From assembly GCA_947259115.1 (NCBI GenBank), contig CAMYKS010000031.1, positions 1-48,833 of the forward strand: a DNA stretch of 48,833 bases, given 5' to 3'. This document shows, piece by piece, positions 26,041-33,394 of this stretch (within the stretch, counting starts at the first letter, position 1; the number at the start of each line of letters is the position of its first letter). The position numbers and the translations under genes were made by a program. This stretch comes from an uncultured Desulfobulbaceae bacterium (lineage in GTDB: Bacteria; Desulfobacterota; Desulfobulbia; Desulfobulbales; BM004). The notes below the pieces were generated by a model. The model did not search any database. It was not told the DNA's origin and worked only from the letters and a program-made list of their open reading frames with translations.

Positions 26041-26146
26041 GTGCCACAGAGTGTTACCCGGCCGTTACCTGAAAACAGCACATGCCTCATGATTTTTACC
26101 GGCCATATGGTTCACCTCCAACTACAAATATGGTATACCCCAGGAT

Positions 26147-26455
26147 ATGAAAACAATAGCATGGCTGTGGAGCCTCTGTATAGTTTGTCTGGTTGTCGTA
26201 TTCATTTTGAATGGCTACTTGGCAATACAGCTCAAAAAGACAAACCCGGTAGAATATGAAAGGGCTGGAAAACCACATTGGTTTTGGCTTAGATACCGGA
26301 CAGTTGTTTTTATGCATTACATTCTGACTGGAAAGTATAAAAATATACAGGATCAGAATTTAGTGAAGCTATTTAATGTTTCCAGAGTTTTAAATATGGT
26401 TTTGTTGGGTAGTGTGATATTTTTCCTAATATCAATAAGCGTTTCAGACCCATGA
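26147..26455 (+). CDS. Two-span membrane protein, unknown function
   Basis: A 102-residue protein with membrane spans at about 6-26 and 83-99, and a soluble middle rich in Trp, Tyr and Arg (KPHWFWLRYR). CAGG lies close to the ATG. It precedes the flavodoxin-like gene by 42 nt on the same strand. Not recognised. Confidence 0.6.
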   Translation: MKTIAWLWSLCIVCLVVVFILNGYLAIQLKKTNPVEYERAGKPHWFWLRYRTVVFMHYILTGKYKNIQDQNLVKLFNVSRVLNMVLLGSVIFFLISISVSDP

Positions 26456-26497
26456 CATTTACAACATAAAACCTTGTAAAATAAAAAGGAGATCATC

Positions 26498-27097
26498 ATG
26501 TACGCAATAGCAATAAACGGAAGCCCACGGAAGGGTGGCAATACCGAATTACTCCTTAAGGATGTACTAAGCGAACTGCATGACGCCGGATGGGAAACAG
26601 AGCTTGTAAAAGTTGGCGGAACTGCTATTCGCGGTTGTATCGCCTGCCAGAAATGCTTTGAAAATAAAGATAATGAATGCTCCGTTAAAAAAGATAAATT
26701 TAACGACATCTTTGCAAAAATGTTAAAGGCTGATGCTATGATATTAGGCTCCCCAACCTATTTTGCCGCTGTATCTGCAGATATGAAGGCCTTGATTGAA
26801 AGGGCGGGTTATGTAGCGTATGCCAACAATCACGCTTTTTCTGGAAAAATAGGGGCTGCGGTAGTGGCGGTTAGAAGAGGCGGAGCCACCCATGTATATG
26901 ACACCATCAATCATATGTTCCAGATGTCAAGGATGATCATTCCCGGCTCAACTTACTGGAATATGGGCTATGGCCTCAATAAAGGAGAGGTGACTGAAGA
27001 TAAAGAAGGCCTGGCCAACATGCGTCACCTGGGGAAATGTATTGATTGGCTTGGCAGGGCTATTAAACCCAATATAGCCAGCTACCCAAAGGGCTGA
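26498..27097 (+). CDS. Flavodoxin-family NAD(P)H-dependent FMN reductase / iron-sulfur flavoprotein-like
   Basis: A 199-residue flavodoxin fold. The FMN phosphate loop is INGSPRKGGNTE, the second flavin loop is GSPTYFAAVS. A Cys cluster GCIACQKC with a further Cys a dozen residues later (NECSV) resembles the iron-sulfur flavoprotein group of anaerobes. AAAAGGAG lies 6-7 nt before the ATG. Likely a cytoplasmic redox enzyme; natural substrate unknown. Confidence 0.88.
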   Translation: MYAIAINGSPRKGGNTELLLKDVLSELHDAGWETELVKVGGTAIRGCIACQKCFENKDNECSVKKDKFNDIFAKMLKADAMILGSPTYFAAVSADMKALIERAGYVAYANNHAFSGKIGAAVVAVRRGGATHVYDTINHMFQMSRMIIPGSTYWNMGYGLNKGEVTEDKEGLANMRHLGKCIDWLGRAIKPNIASYPKG

Positions 27098-27224
27098 TTT
27101 TTCCAGGAACCCGACAAGAAAACAGGGATCGATCCCGACCTGGACATATACCCATTATTTGCAGGATGTATTGTCATAAATCATTCTGATGATGGTTGAA
27201 TAAAACAACAGAAGAGGAACACAC

Positions 27225-28226
27225 ATTAAAGCGATTTTACACACAAAATTCGGACCACCGGATGAACTGCAGCTCAAAGAGGTGGAAAAACCCGTTCCTA
27301 AAGACAATGAGGTATTGATAAAAGTTCGTGCGACAACAGTGACATCCACGGACTGTAACGTGCGTAATTTCACATTTGTCCCTGGAGTGTTTCAGCTCCC
27401 CGCGCGACTATTCATGTTTGGAGTATTCAAACCAAGAATAAATATATTAGGGATTGATCTGGCCGGAGAAATCGAGACGGTTGGTAAAGAAGTAAAACGA
27501 TTTAAAGGAGGTGACCAGGTTTTTGGAACACCTGGAACCACTTTTGGGGCCCATGCCGAGTATACATGCGTGCCGGAAGATGGAGTGCTGACGATGAAAC
27601 CGGCCAACCTAACCTGGGAGGAAGCAGCAGCCGTTTTTCTGGGGGCCAGTACCGCGTTGTTTTATCTTAGAAACAAGGGGAATATACAGGCCGGACATAA
27701 AATACTTATTTATGGTGCTTCAGGAGCTATAGGTACCTATGCGGTGCAACTTGCCAAGCACTTTGGAGCAGAAGTTACCGGGGTATGCAGCACCACGAAT
27801 TTAGAAATGGTAAAATCCCTGGGAGCCGATAAGGTCATTGATTACACACAAGAGGATTATAGCAAGAACGGTGAGACCTATGACCTTATTCTTGATACTG
27901 TGGGCAAGACTTCATTTTCATGCTGCAAGAAATCGCTGAAGCAAAAGGGAATTTTTCTTCCGGTGGTAATGGACCTGACAGAGCTTGTCCAAATAATATG
28001 GACCTCAATAACTGGCGGCAAGAAAGTTAAGGGCGGGGTAGCGGGTGAAAGTGTTGAAGATCTGGATTTTTTCAAAGAGCTTATTGAGGCGGGAAAGTTA
28101 AAACCGGTAATAGACAGGTGCTATCCGCTGGAACATACTGCCGAGGCTTTTCGGTATGTTGAAAAAGGACACAAAAAGGGAAATGTAGTCATAACTTTGG
28201 AAAACATAGTTAATGCCTGTCCATAA
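27225..28226 (+). CDS. Zinc-independent medium-chain alcohol dehydrogenase / quinone reductase, ATT start
   Basis: A 333-residue MDR protein. The family N-terminus ([11 protein letters not shown], then [11 protein letters not shown]) begins at an ATT codon at 27225, preceded by AGAGGA 6 nt away. The upstream frame closes at a TAA eight codons earlier with no ATG, GTG or TTG between. The first later start (GTG, 27282) would cut 19 conserved residues. The NAD(P) site is [15 protein letters not shown]. Catalytic-zinc Cys and His ligands of true alcohol dehydrogenases are not evident. Substrate unknown. Confidence 0.85.
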   Translation: MKAILHTKFGPPDELQLKEVEKPVPKDNEVLIKVRATTVTSTDCNVRNFTFVPGVFQLPARLFMFGVFKPRINILGIDLAGEIETVGKEVKRFKGGDQVFGTPGTTFGAHAEYTCVPEDGVLTMKPANLTWEEAAAVFLGASTALFYLRNKGNIQAGHKILIYGASGAIGTYAVQLAKHFGAEVTGVCSTTNLEMVKSLGADKVIDYTQEDYSKNGETYDLILDTVGKTSFSCCKKSLKQKGIFLPVVMDLTELVQIIWTSITGGKKVKGGVAGESVEDLDFFKELIEAGKLKPVIDRCYPLEHTAEAFRYVEKGHKKGNVVITLENIVNACP

Positions 28227-28479
28227 ATGGCCTTTTTGTCGTATCTCTGCGTCATGCTCAAAAAATAATGCTCGGAATATCAAATATATGCCTGCGCTTA
28301 TTTTTATCGCGAGCGATCCTTAATCTCCGGCAAAAATCTTCATTTCTGGACAGACACTAGTTAACAACCATCTCTCAGGTAAACACTCTTAAAGGCAGAG
28401 CACTCTTTTTAGTTATCCTCTTATTTACCCGCAGGTTGAACAGCCGTGACACATTGTTATTACATTAAAGGTGAAGAAT

Positions 28480-28704
28480 ATGAGCAAGAAAACAGAAAGA
28501 GATATTGAGAAAAGTTATCCAATATCAGATTTTATTTCAAAACTTCGCCGTCTTGCAGATTCGCTCGAAAAAGGTGAGCAGTTTGCAATACAAATCGCCG
28601 GTGAAAGAATTTACGTTCCCGTTCGTGCAACTTACAGTATCGAGCACGAAAGAGAAGAAGGCCAGGAAGAAATCGAGTTTCAAATAAAGTGGTCGAACGA
28701 GTAG
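28480..28704 (+). CDS. Amphi-Trp domain-containing protein
   Basis: A 74-residue protein matching the amphi-Trp domain as I know it: SDFISKLRRLADSLEKGE, then IQIAGERIYVPV and a C-terminal IEFQIKW with the conserved Trp. AAAGGTGA precedes the ATG at 28480, which is preferred to an in-frame GTG nine bases upstream. Small, cytoplasmic, function unknown. Confidence 0.85.
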   Translation: MSKKTERDIEKSYPISDFISKLRRLADSLEKGEQFAIQIAGERIYVPVRATYSIEHEREEGQEEIEFQIKWSNE

Positions 28705-28758
28705 TTAAATTGCCGCAAACCACATCAGTATGCTTTCAATCGGCCGCTTCAATGCGCT

Positions 28759-28775
28759 GCGCTTCACTGAAGCGC
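28759..28775. repeat. Perfect GC-rich hairpin
   Basis: GCGCTTC-ACT-GAAGCGC, a 7-bp stem with a 3-nt loop, 55 bp after the amphi-Trp gene. No T tract follows, so it is not a standard terminator. Confidence 0.5.
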
Positions 28776-28847
28776 GACGCTGAATATGACTGCAGGTATT
28801 CAATTTAACCCCCTCCCTGATATTAAGAGAATATCCTTGAGTTTAAT

Positions 28848-28876
28848 TTGGGCCCCTTAAGAATTTATGTTATAAT
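28848..28876 (+). promoter_or_regulatory. Candidate promoter for the 97-residue ORF
   Basis: TTGGGC (28848-28853) and TATAAT (28871-28876) are 17 nt apart. The spacer 28705-29043 holds nothing else recognisable. Confidence 0.4.
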
Positions 28877-29043
28877 TTTTAGGTTTTTTGTTTGCAGTTT
28901 ATTCTGTAAATGTTCTCTGAGCAGGGTGGAACGTTCGTGATAGATTGAAAACATGCTGCCCCAAATTCCACCCGCACCGCTATTTTATATTCGTTGTATC
29001 ATTAATATTATTACAAGTGTTTTACCTGAACATGGAGGTTGAA

Positions 29044-29337
29044 ATGAGCGATGATTTAAGGCAGGAACTTACTGGGTGGGGGGAAATTGTCTGGGACAAC
29101 AAGATATTCAAGAAGATCTATTACAAACTTATTATTGAAAAAGAAGATCAAAATGACGATGACCCCGATATGTTTGGCACCGTAAATGACAAACGGGGAG
29201 ATAAACTTGAAATTTCGCAGTTTGTCGGAACACCAAAAGATATTATTCTCCATATGGGTGACGGCAGATTTCTGAAAATAGTATTTCTGGATGAAAGTGA
29301 AGAGTTTGAGGTGGATGGTGGTTTCAACAATACATAA
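29044..29337 (+). CDS. Acidic protein of unknown function
   Basis: A 97-residue acidic protein starting MSDDLRQEL. The ATG at 29044 is chosen because GGAGG lies 5 nt upstream; the longer frame would add a hydrophobic leader without a binding site. Asp/Glu-rich stretches (DQNDDDPDMF and DESEEFEVDG) alternate with short beta-type strands. No family recognised. It ends about 145 bp before tRNA-Ser(GGA). Confidence 0.65.
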   Translation: MSDDLRQELTGWGEIVWDNKIFKKIYYKLIIEKEDQNDDDPDMFGTVNDKRGDKLEISQFVGTPKDIILHMGDGRFLKIVFLDESEEFEVDGGFNNT

Positions 29338-29483
29338 GTTGTGGCGCTGACCGGATTCATCTTCGGCATCATCAAGTTGAAATTAGCACTCGGAATGGTT
29401 AGAGTGCAAAAATATTGATATTTTTATTTGTATATTTTTTACGAAAAGGGTATTAACCAGCGGCGAGAGTAACCAGGGTGGGT

Positions 29484-29569
29484 GGAGAGGTGACCGAGTG
29501 GCTTAAGGTGCACGCCTGGAACGCGTGTGTACGAGAGTACCGTGAGTTCGAATCTCACCCTCTCCGCCA
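29484..29569 (+). tRNA. tRNA-Ser (GGA)
   Basis: A class II cloverleaf: acceptor GGAGAGG/CCTCTCC, anticodon stem CACGC/GCGTG with loop CTGGAAC (anticodon GGA), variable arm GTGTACGAGAGTACC, T arm GAGTTCGAATCTC, encoded CCA. Confidence 0.97.
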
Positions 29570-29592
29570 TTCTTTAAGGAAGTCTTAAGTGT

Positions 29593-29699
29593 GATAGCCA
29601 GGTTCTGCGCAACAAAGACTCGCGAACCCCGCCAGATCCGGGAGGAAGCAACGGTAGTGAGAAACTTTGTGTGTTGCAGAATACCTGGCTATCCTTTTT
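29593..29699 (+). ncRNA. ffs: Signal recognition particle RNA (4.5S)
   Basis: The 5' arm GATAGCCAGGTTCTGC pairs with the 3' arm GCAGAATACCTGGCTATC, and further in CAACAAAG pairs with CTTTGTG. The apex carries the invariant SRP region CCAGATCCGGGAGGAAGCAA, with a GGAG tetraloop that binds Ffh. The helix ends in TTTTTT. The SRP RNA-dnaX-ybaB-recR order is widely conserved. Confidence 0.95.
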
Positions 29700-29706
29700 T
29701 CAGCCC

Positions 29707-31494
29707 ATGTCATATTTAGTATTAGCAAGAAAATGGCGGCCCCAGACATTTGAGGATGTTGTCGGACAACAATCGGTTGTCAGGACAATCCAGAACGGTA
29801 TTGAGCGCAACCGTGTTCCCCATGCCATAATTTTCAGCGGCGTTCGGGGTGTCGGCAAGACAACCCTTGCCCGTTTGGTTGCCAAGGCCCTTAATTGTCA
29901 GGAAGGTCCGACAAAAGTCCCTTGCAACAAATGCGAGCATTGCACCGAGATTACAGGCGGCAACGCAATTGACATCCATGAAATTGACGGCGCTTCCAAC
30001 CGCGGCATCCAGGAAATCAGGGAGCTGAAAGAAAATATCCGCTTCTTTCCCACCAAGAGCAGATATAAGATCATAATTATAGACGAAGTCCATATGCTCA
30101 CCACAGAGGCATTCAATGCCCTGCTGAAGACCCTGGAAGAGCCGCCTGAACATGTCTTTTTCATGTTTGCCACCACGGAACTGCATAAAATCCCCATCAC
30201 CATCCTGTCCCGCTGCCAGCGGTACGAACTGCAGAAGGTGGCATCCCGTGAATTGTTTGAATTTTTCAGCAAAATTGCCAAAGAAGAGAAGGTCAATATA
30301 TCTGATTGGGCCTTAAATATTATTGTCAGGGAGGCTGGGGGAAGCGTCCGGGACGGTCTCAGCCTGCTGGACCAGATTTTTTCCTTTGGCGGAGACGAGA
30401 TAAGCGATGAAGATGTTATCCAGGTTCTTGGCCTGGTTGACAGCCAGGTTATCAGTTCCATGGCAGCGGCAATTTTAGAGGGTGATCTTGCCGGAGGCCT
30501 AAAATTACTGGACGATGTTACCTCGTACGGCATTGACCTGAAGAGACTTGCCAATGATCTGCTCTATTATTTCAGGGCACTTTTAATATGCCGTATCAGC
30601 GCAAACCCTGAAAAGCTCATCGATGTGCCTGATCAGGAATTTGATGAGATGCGTAAGACTGCCGGACTCCATACGGTCGAATCCCTGCAGCTTTATTTTA
30701 ACATGCTTTTGAAGGGTGCTGAGGAGATGCAGTATTCCTCCCATCCCCGTCTGGCACTTGAAATGGCCTTGATCCGGGCTTCTGAGGCAGGCAATGTCAT
30801 ACCGGTGACGGAACTGTTGGGTAAACTGGAAACCATGCAGTCCGGCAGCGTTGCTGCACCAATACAAAAAGAAACCCCACCCCGGGCTTCGGTTCAAAAG
30901 CCTATTGTGCAAGGGAAAACAATAAGTGACACGGTAAAAAAAGAAACCGCTGTTGCAAGACCCCCGAAGCCAAAGCAACAGAAAAAAGAAGTTTCCGGGG
31001 ACGTTAAAATTGAAAAGCCGCTTAAAGAAGAGCCTGTTGAAACGAAAACGGCTTCTCAGCCAACCACTGAAGAGGGGACAGAAGAACCTGTTAGCCAGCC
31101 TCCCACCAGGGAGGTGCGAAAAAACTGGGATGAATTCATTCAATATGTCATGGACAGAAAGAAGTGGATGGCCCACACCCTGCGTCTCTGCTCCAGTGTC
31201 CGTGAAGAAGGTACGGATCTTATTTTGAAGTTTGACGATCCTTCAGATTGCAAGATGCTGCAGACCAAGGAAAACATTAAATTCCTCACTGAGTTTTCCC
31301 AGGACTTCTTCCAGAAGGAATTCAAGATCGGCATCACGATCAAAGGGGCGGATTCCCAGGGCATTATTAACCAGGATGGAACCGGCCCCCAGGAAGAACG
31401 GCGGGCCCTGGCAAACGACCCGCTTGTGCAGATGGCCACCGAAGTCCTTGACGGCAGGGTGGTAAATATCAGGACAGGGCCGCGGAGTAGGTAG
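29707..31494 (+). CDS. dnaX: DNA polymerase III subunit tau (and gamma)
   Basis: A 595-residue clamp-loader ATPase. Walker A GVRGVGKT (45-52), zinc Cys64/73/76/79 (CNKCEHC), DEVHML Walker B and the SRC sensor motif are all present, followed by domain III to about 370. A Lys/Pro-rich linker (385-465) and a tau C-terminal domain complete the chain. The ATG at 29707 matches the family start MSYLVLARKWRP, but it is only 8 nt after the SRP RNA T tract and has no ribosome binding site. The linker holds a possible programmed frameshift signal for gamma. Confidence 0.96.
   Translation: MSYLVLARKWRPQTFEDVVGQQSVVRTIQNGIERNRVPHAIIFSGVRGVGKTTLARLVAKALNCQEGPTKVPCNKCEHCTEITGGNAIDIHEIDGASNRGIQEIRELKENIRFFPTKSRYKIIIIDEVHMLTTEAFNALLKTLEEPPEHVFFMFATTELHKIPITILSRCQRYELQKVASRELFEFFSKIAKEEKVNISDWALNIIVREAGGSVRDGLSLLDQIFSFGGDEISDEDVIQVLGLVDSQVISSMAAAILEGDLAGGLKLLDDVTSYGIDLKRLANDLLYYFRALLICRISANPEKLIDVPDQEFDEMRKTAGLHTVESLQLYFNMLLKGAEEMQYSSHPRLALEMALIRASEAGNVIPVTELLGKLETMQSGSVAAPIQKETPPRASVQKPIVQGKTISDTVKKETAVARPPKPKQQKKEVSGDVKIEKPLKEEPVETKTASQPTTEEGTEEPVSQPPTREVRKNWDEFIQYVMDRKKWMAHTLRLCSSVREEGTDLILKFDDPSDCKMLQTKENIKFLTEFSQDFFQKEFKIGITIKGADSQGIINQDGTGPQEERRALANDPLVQMATEVLDGRVVNIRTGPRSR
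30936..30981 (+). promoter_or_regulatory. Candidate -1 frameshift signal in dnaX
   Basis: Seven A at 30936-30942 read as A AAA AAA in the dnaX frame, a valid slippery heptamer. Seven nt later CTGTTGC (30950-30956) pairs with GCAACAG (30975-30981). A -1 shift adds 21 codons and stops at 31005-31007, giving a product of about 433 residues, close to E. coli gamma (431). Confidence 0.6.
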
Positions 31495-31498
31495 AGAA

Positions 31499-31617
31499 GA
31501 TGAGGTTCCAAGGGGTCGAGGGTAAAAGATAAAGGGTCTGAGGGGCCAAGGGGCCAAGGGGTCGAGGGGAAAAGATAAAGGTTCCAAGGGGCCAAGGTTC
31601 CAAGGGGTCGAGGGTAG
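31499..31617 (+). repeat. Degenerate purine-rich tandem repeat
   Basis: Units built on CCAAGGGGTCGAGGGTAAAA and AAAGATAAAGG recur in irregular order after dnaX. The spacer to ybaB continues with GTGCCTTTGTGCC and tandem ACTTTAGTCACTT copies. No gene in 31495-31751. Confidence 0.75.
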
Positions 31618-31751
31618 TTTATATTGAAAATTTGACAAATTGAAGATTGAAGATTTGTTTAACTATGTGCCTTTGTGCCTTTTCTCTTTAACTTTAGTCA
31701 CTTTAGCTCACTTACAACTTTAGTCACTTCAAATACACAGGGTGTTACAAA

Positions 31752-32060
31752 ATGGATATGAATGAAATAATGAAACGGGCTCAGCAGATGCAGGAAAAGA
31801 TGGGCCAGGTTCAAAATGAGTTGGCCGGCAGGACGGTCACCGCTTCTGTTGGCGGTGGTATGGTTTCAGTAACGCTAAATGGTAAAAATGAACTTTTGTC
31901 TGTCCAGATTGATAAGGAGGTCATCAATCCTGAAGACCAGACCATGCTGCAGGATCTTATTGTTTCAGCTGTGAACGAAGGCATCAAGAAGGCCCAGGAT
32001 ATGGCCCAGGCAGAGATGCGGAAACTCACCGGCGGTATAAGTATTCCTGGAATTTTTTAA
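31752..32060 (+). CDS. ybaB: YbaB/EbfC nucleoid-associated protein
   Basis: A 102-residue protein with the family start MDMNEIMKRAQQMQEKMG, a central beta sheet (VSVTLNGKNELLSV) and a C-terminal helix. It is a small DNA-binding dimer, usually encoded between dnaX and recR as here. Confidence 0.95.
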   Translation: MDMNEIMKRAQQMQEKMGQVQNELAGRTVTASVGGGMVSVTLNGKNELLSVQIDKEVINPEDQTMLQDLIVSAVNEGIKKAQDMAQAEMRKLTGGISIPGIF

Positions 32061-32076
32061 TTGCTGGAGAGAAAAA

Positions 32077-32679
32077 ATGCAGGTTGTTCCACCAGCACTG
32101 GAAAGATTAATCCAGGATTTAAACAGGCTGCCGGGCATCGGCAAAAAAACAGCAAGTCGCCTTGCCATGCATATCATGCGAAAACCCTCAGAGGAAGCCA
32201 GAACGCTTGCTGCCCATCTTGCCGAACTGCACACTGCCGTCAAGCTCTGCTCCGGTTGCTTTATTTTCTCAGAAACAGATCCATGCAAGATCTGCTCCGA
32301 TCCAAACCGGACTCAAGAGGTGGTCTGTGTGGTGGAAGGACCGGATGATCTTTTAGCCATTGAAAAAACAGGAGCCTACCAGGGGCTCTACCATATCCTC
32401 CACGGAGTGTTGGCACCCATGGACGGCATCGGACCTGAAGAAATCAAGATAAATGAACTCATTGACCGCATTCGGCGTCATAAAATAGCAGAAGTATTAA
32501 TTGCCACCAGTTCAACGGTTCCCGGCGAGGCGACGGCATCCTATCTTGGCAGGATCCTGCATTCGGAACAGGTGAAGGTTACGAGGCTTGCCTGCGGCAT
32601 CCCCATGGGAATGGATATAAAATATGCCGATGAGGTGACCCTGGCCAGAGCTATTGAATCACGCCGGGAATCAAAGTGA
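32077..32679 (+). CDS. recR: Recombination mediator RecR
   Basis: A 200-residue protein: N-terminal helix-hairpin-helix (LNRLPGIGKKTASRLA), a Cys4 zinc finger (CSGC and CKIC), a Toprim domain (VVEGPDDLLAIEKTG, then HGVLAPMDGIGPE) and a C-terminal Walker-like segment. GGAGAG precedes the ATG. It acts with RecF/RecO to load RecA at gaps. Confidence 0.96.
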   Translation: MQVVPPALERLIQDLNRLPGIGKKTASRLAMHIMRKPSEEARTLAAHLAELHTAVKLCSGCFIFSETDPCKICSDPNRTQEVVCVVEGPDDLLAIEKTGAYQGLYHILHGVLAPMDGIGPEEIKINELIDRIRRHKIAEVLIATSSTVPGEATASYLGRILHSEQVKVTRLACGIPMGMDIKYADEVTLARAIESRRESK

Positions 32680-32910
32680 TTAAGAGGCATAGAGGCACAG
32701 AGTATTTATTCTTTAAAGTTACAAGAGTTTGAAAACTCGATAATAATTATATGACTAAATTCTGCATTCTCAATAACTTGCATTTACTTGTCTGAAGATC
32801 ACTTTGTACCCTAAAAGGGAATAAATGCCTTTATAACGTTGTGCCTTTGTGCCTCAGTGCCTCTGCACCCTGAAGGGCATAAATGCCTTTGTAACTTTGT
32901 GCCTTATGAC
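32680..32910. repeat. GTGCC-rich intergenic repeats
   Basis: Two related units, about 32806-32850 and 32864-32908 (58 bp apart), share CACCCT..AAGGG-ATAAATGCCTTT-TAAC and TTGTGCCTT. An inverse-sense partner (GAGGCATAGAGGCACAGAG) sits at the recR end, so the block can fold. The rest of 32911-33127 holds only the run-up to tRNA-Val. Confidence 0.65.
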
Positions 32911-33127
32911 ATGATTATATTGTATGTGGCAGCAACCTAAGCCCTTTCATGGGACAAACCAATAACGAAATATCAACAGGTATATATTTTGTCCTTTTCT
33001 GTGATATTTCCTTGACAGGAGAGGCAATTGCTGGTATTTGGTTTGCGTTTTAGCTGGGCCGATAAAAAATTTTAAACACCGGTTTGCTTGTTTAAAAAAA
33101 ATTACCGATACATCTGGTCGATTATGT

Positions 33128-33202
33128 AGGCGCGTAGCTCAGTGGGAGAGCGCTTCCCTGACGCGGAAGAAGTCGGCGGTTCGAAACCGCCCGCGCCTAC
33201 CA
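33128..33202 (+). tRNA. tRNA-Val (GAC)
   Basis: Acceptor AGGCGCG/CGCGCCT, anticodon stem CTTCC/GGAAG with loop CTGACGC (anticodon GAC), T arm GGCGGTTCGAAACCGCC, discriminator A, encoded CCA. Confidence 0.97.
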
Positions 33203-33233
33203 AATCTCCTTAGCAGGTAATAAAATTAAGCGT

Positions 33234-33287
33234 AGGCTTCGCTGTGGTGGTTGTGCCACAAAGGCTTGTACCTGGCGAAGCCTTTTT
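33234..33287 (+). terminator. Terminator between tRNA-Val and thrS
   Basis: AGGCTTCGC (33234-33242) pairs perfectly with GCGAAGCCT (33275-33283), followed by TTTTTA. A second stem (TGTGG/CCACA) lies in the 32-nt loop. It ends tRNA-Val transcripts and could also act as an attenuator in a thrS leader. Confidence 0.65.
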
Positions 33288-33394
33288 ACTTTTATCCGGG
33301 ATCTGTTGTGATCCTGAAATGTCTCCGGTCAACTCCGGATAATGGATTATTGGCCGGGAAATACTGCAACAATAAAAAATTACGGTTTGAATAC

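Noticed and set aside
30982..30988. AAAAAAG heptamer as dnaX slip site
   Set aside because: It is out of phase (AAA AAA G in the dnaX frame); the heptamer at 30936-30942 is in the correct phase.
29722..31638. Several minus-strand ORFs of 61-218 codons across dnaX
   Set aside because: dnaX motifs fix the plus-strand frame; the antisense frames have low-complexity, shadow-type composition.
31499..32910. CRISPR array
   Set aside because: Repeats are irregular in length and order, without uniform spacers, and no cas genes are near.
33203..33394. T-box riboswitch before thrS
   Set aside because: No T-box consensus sequence or antiterminator alternative is visible, only a terminator hairpin.
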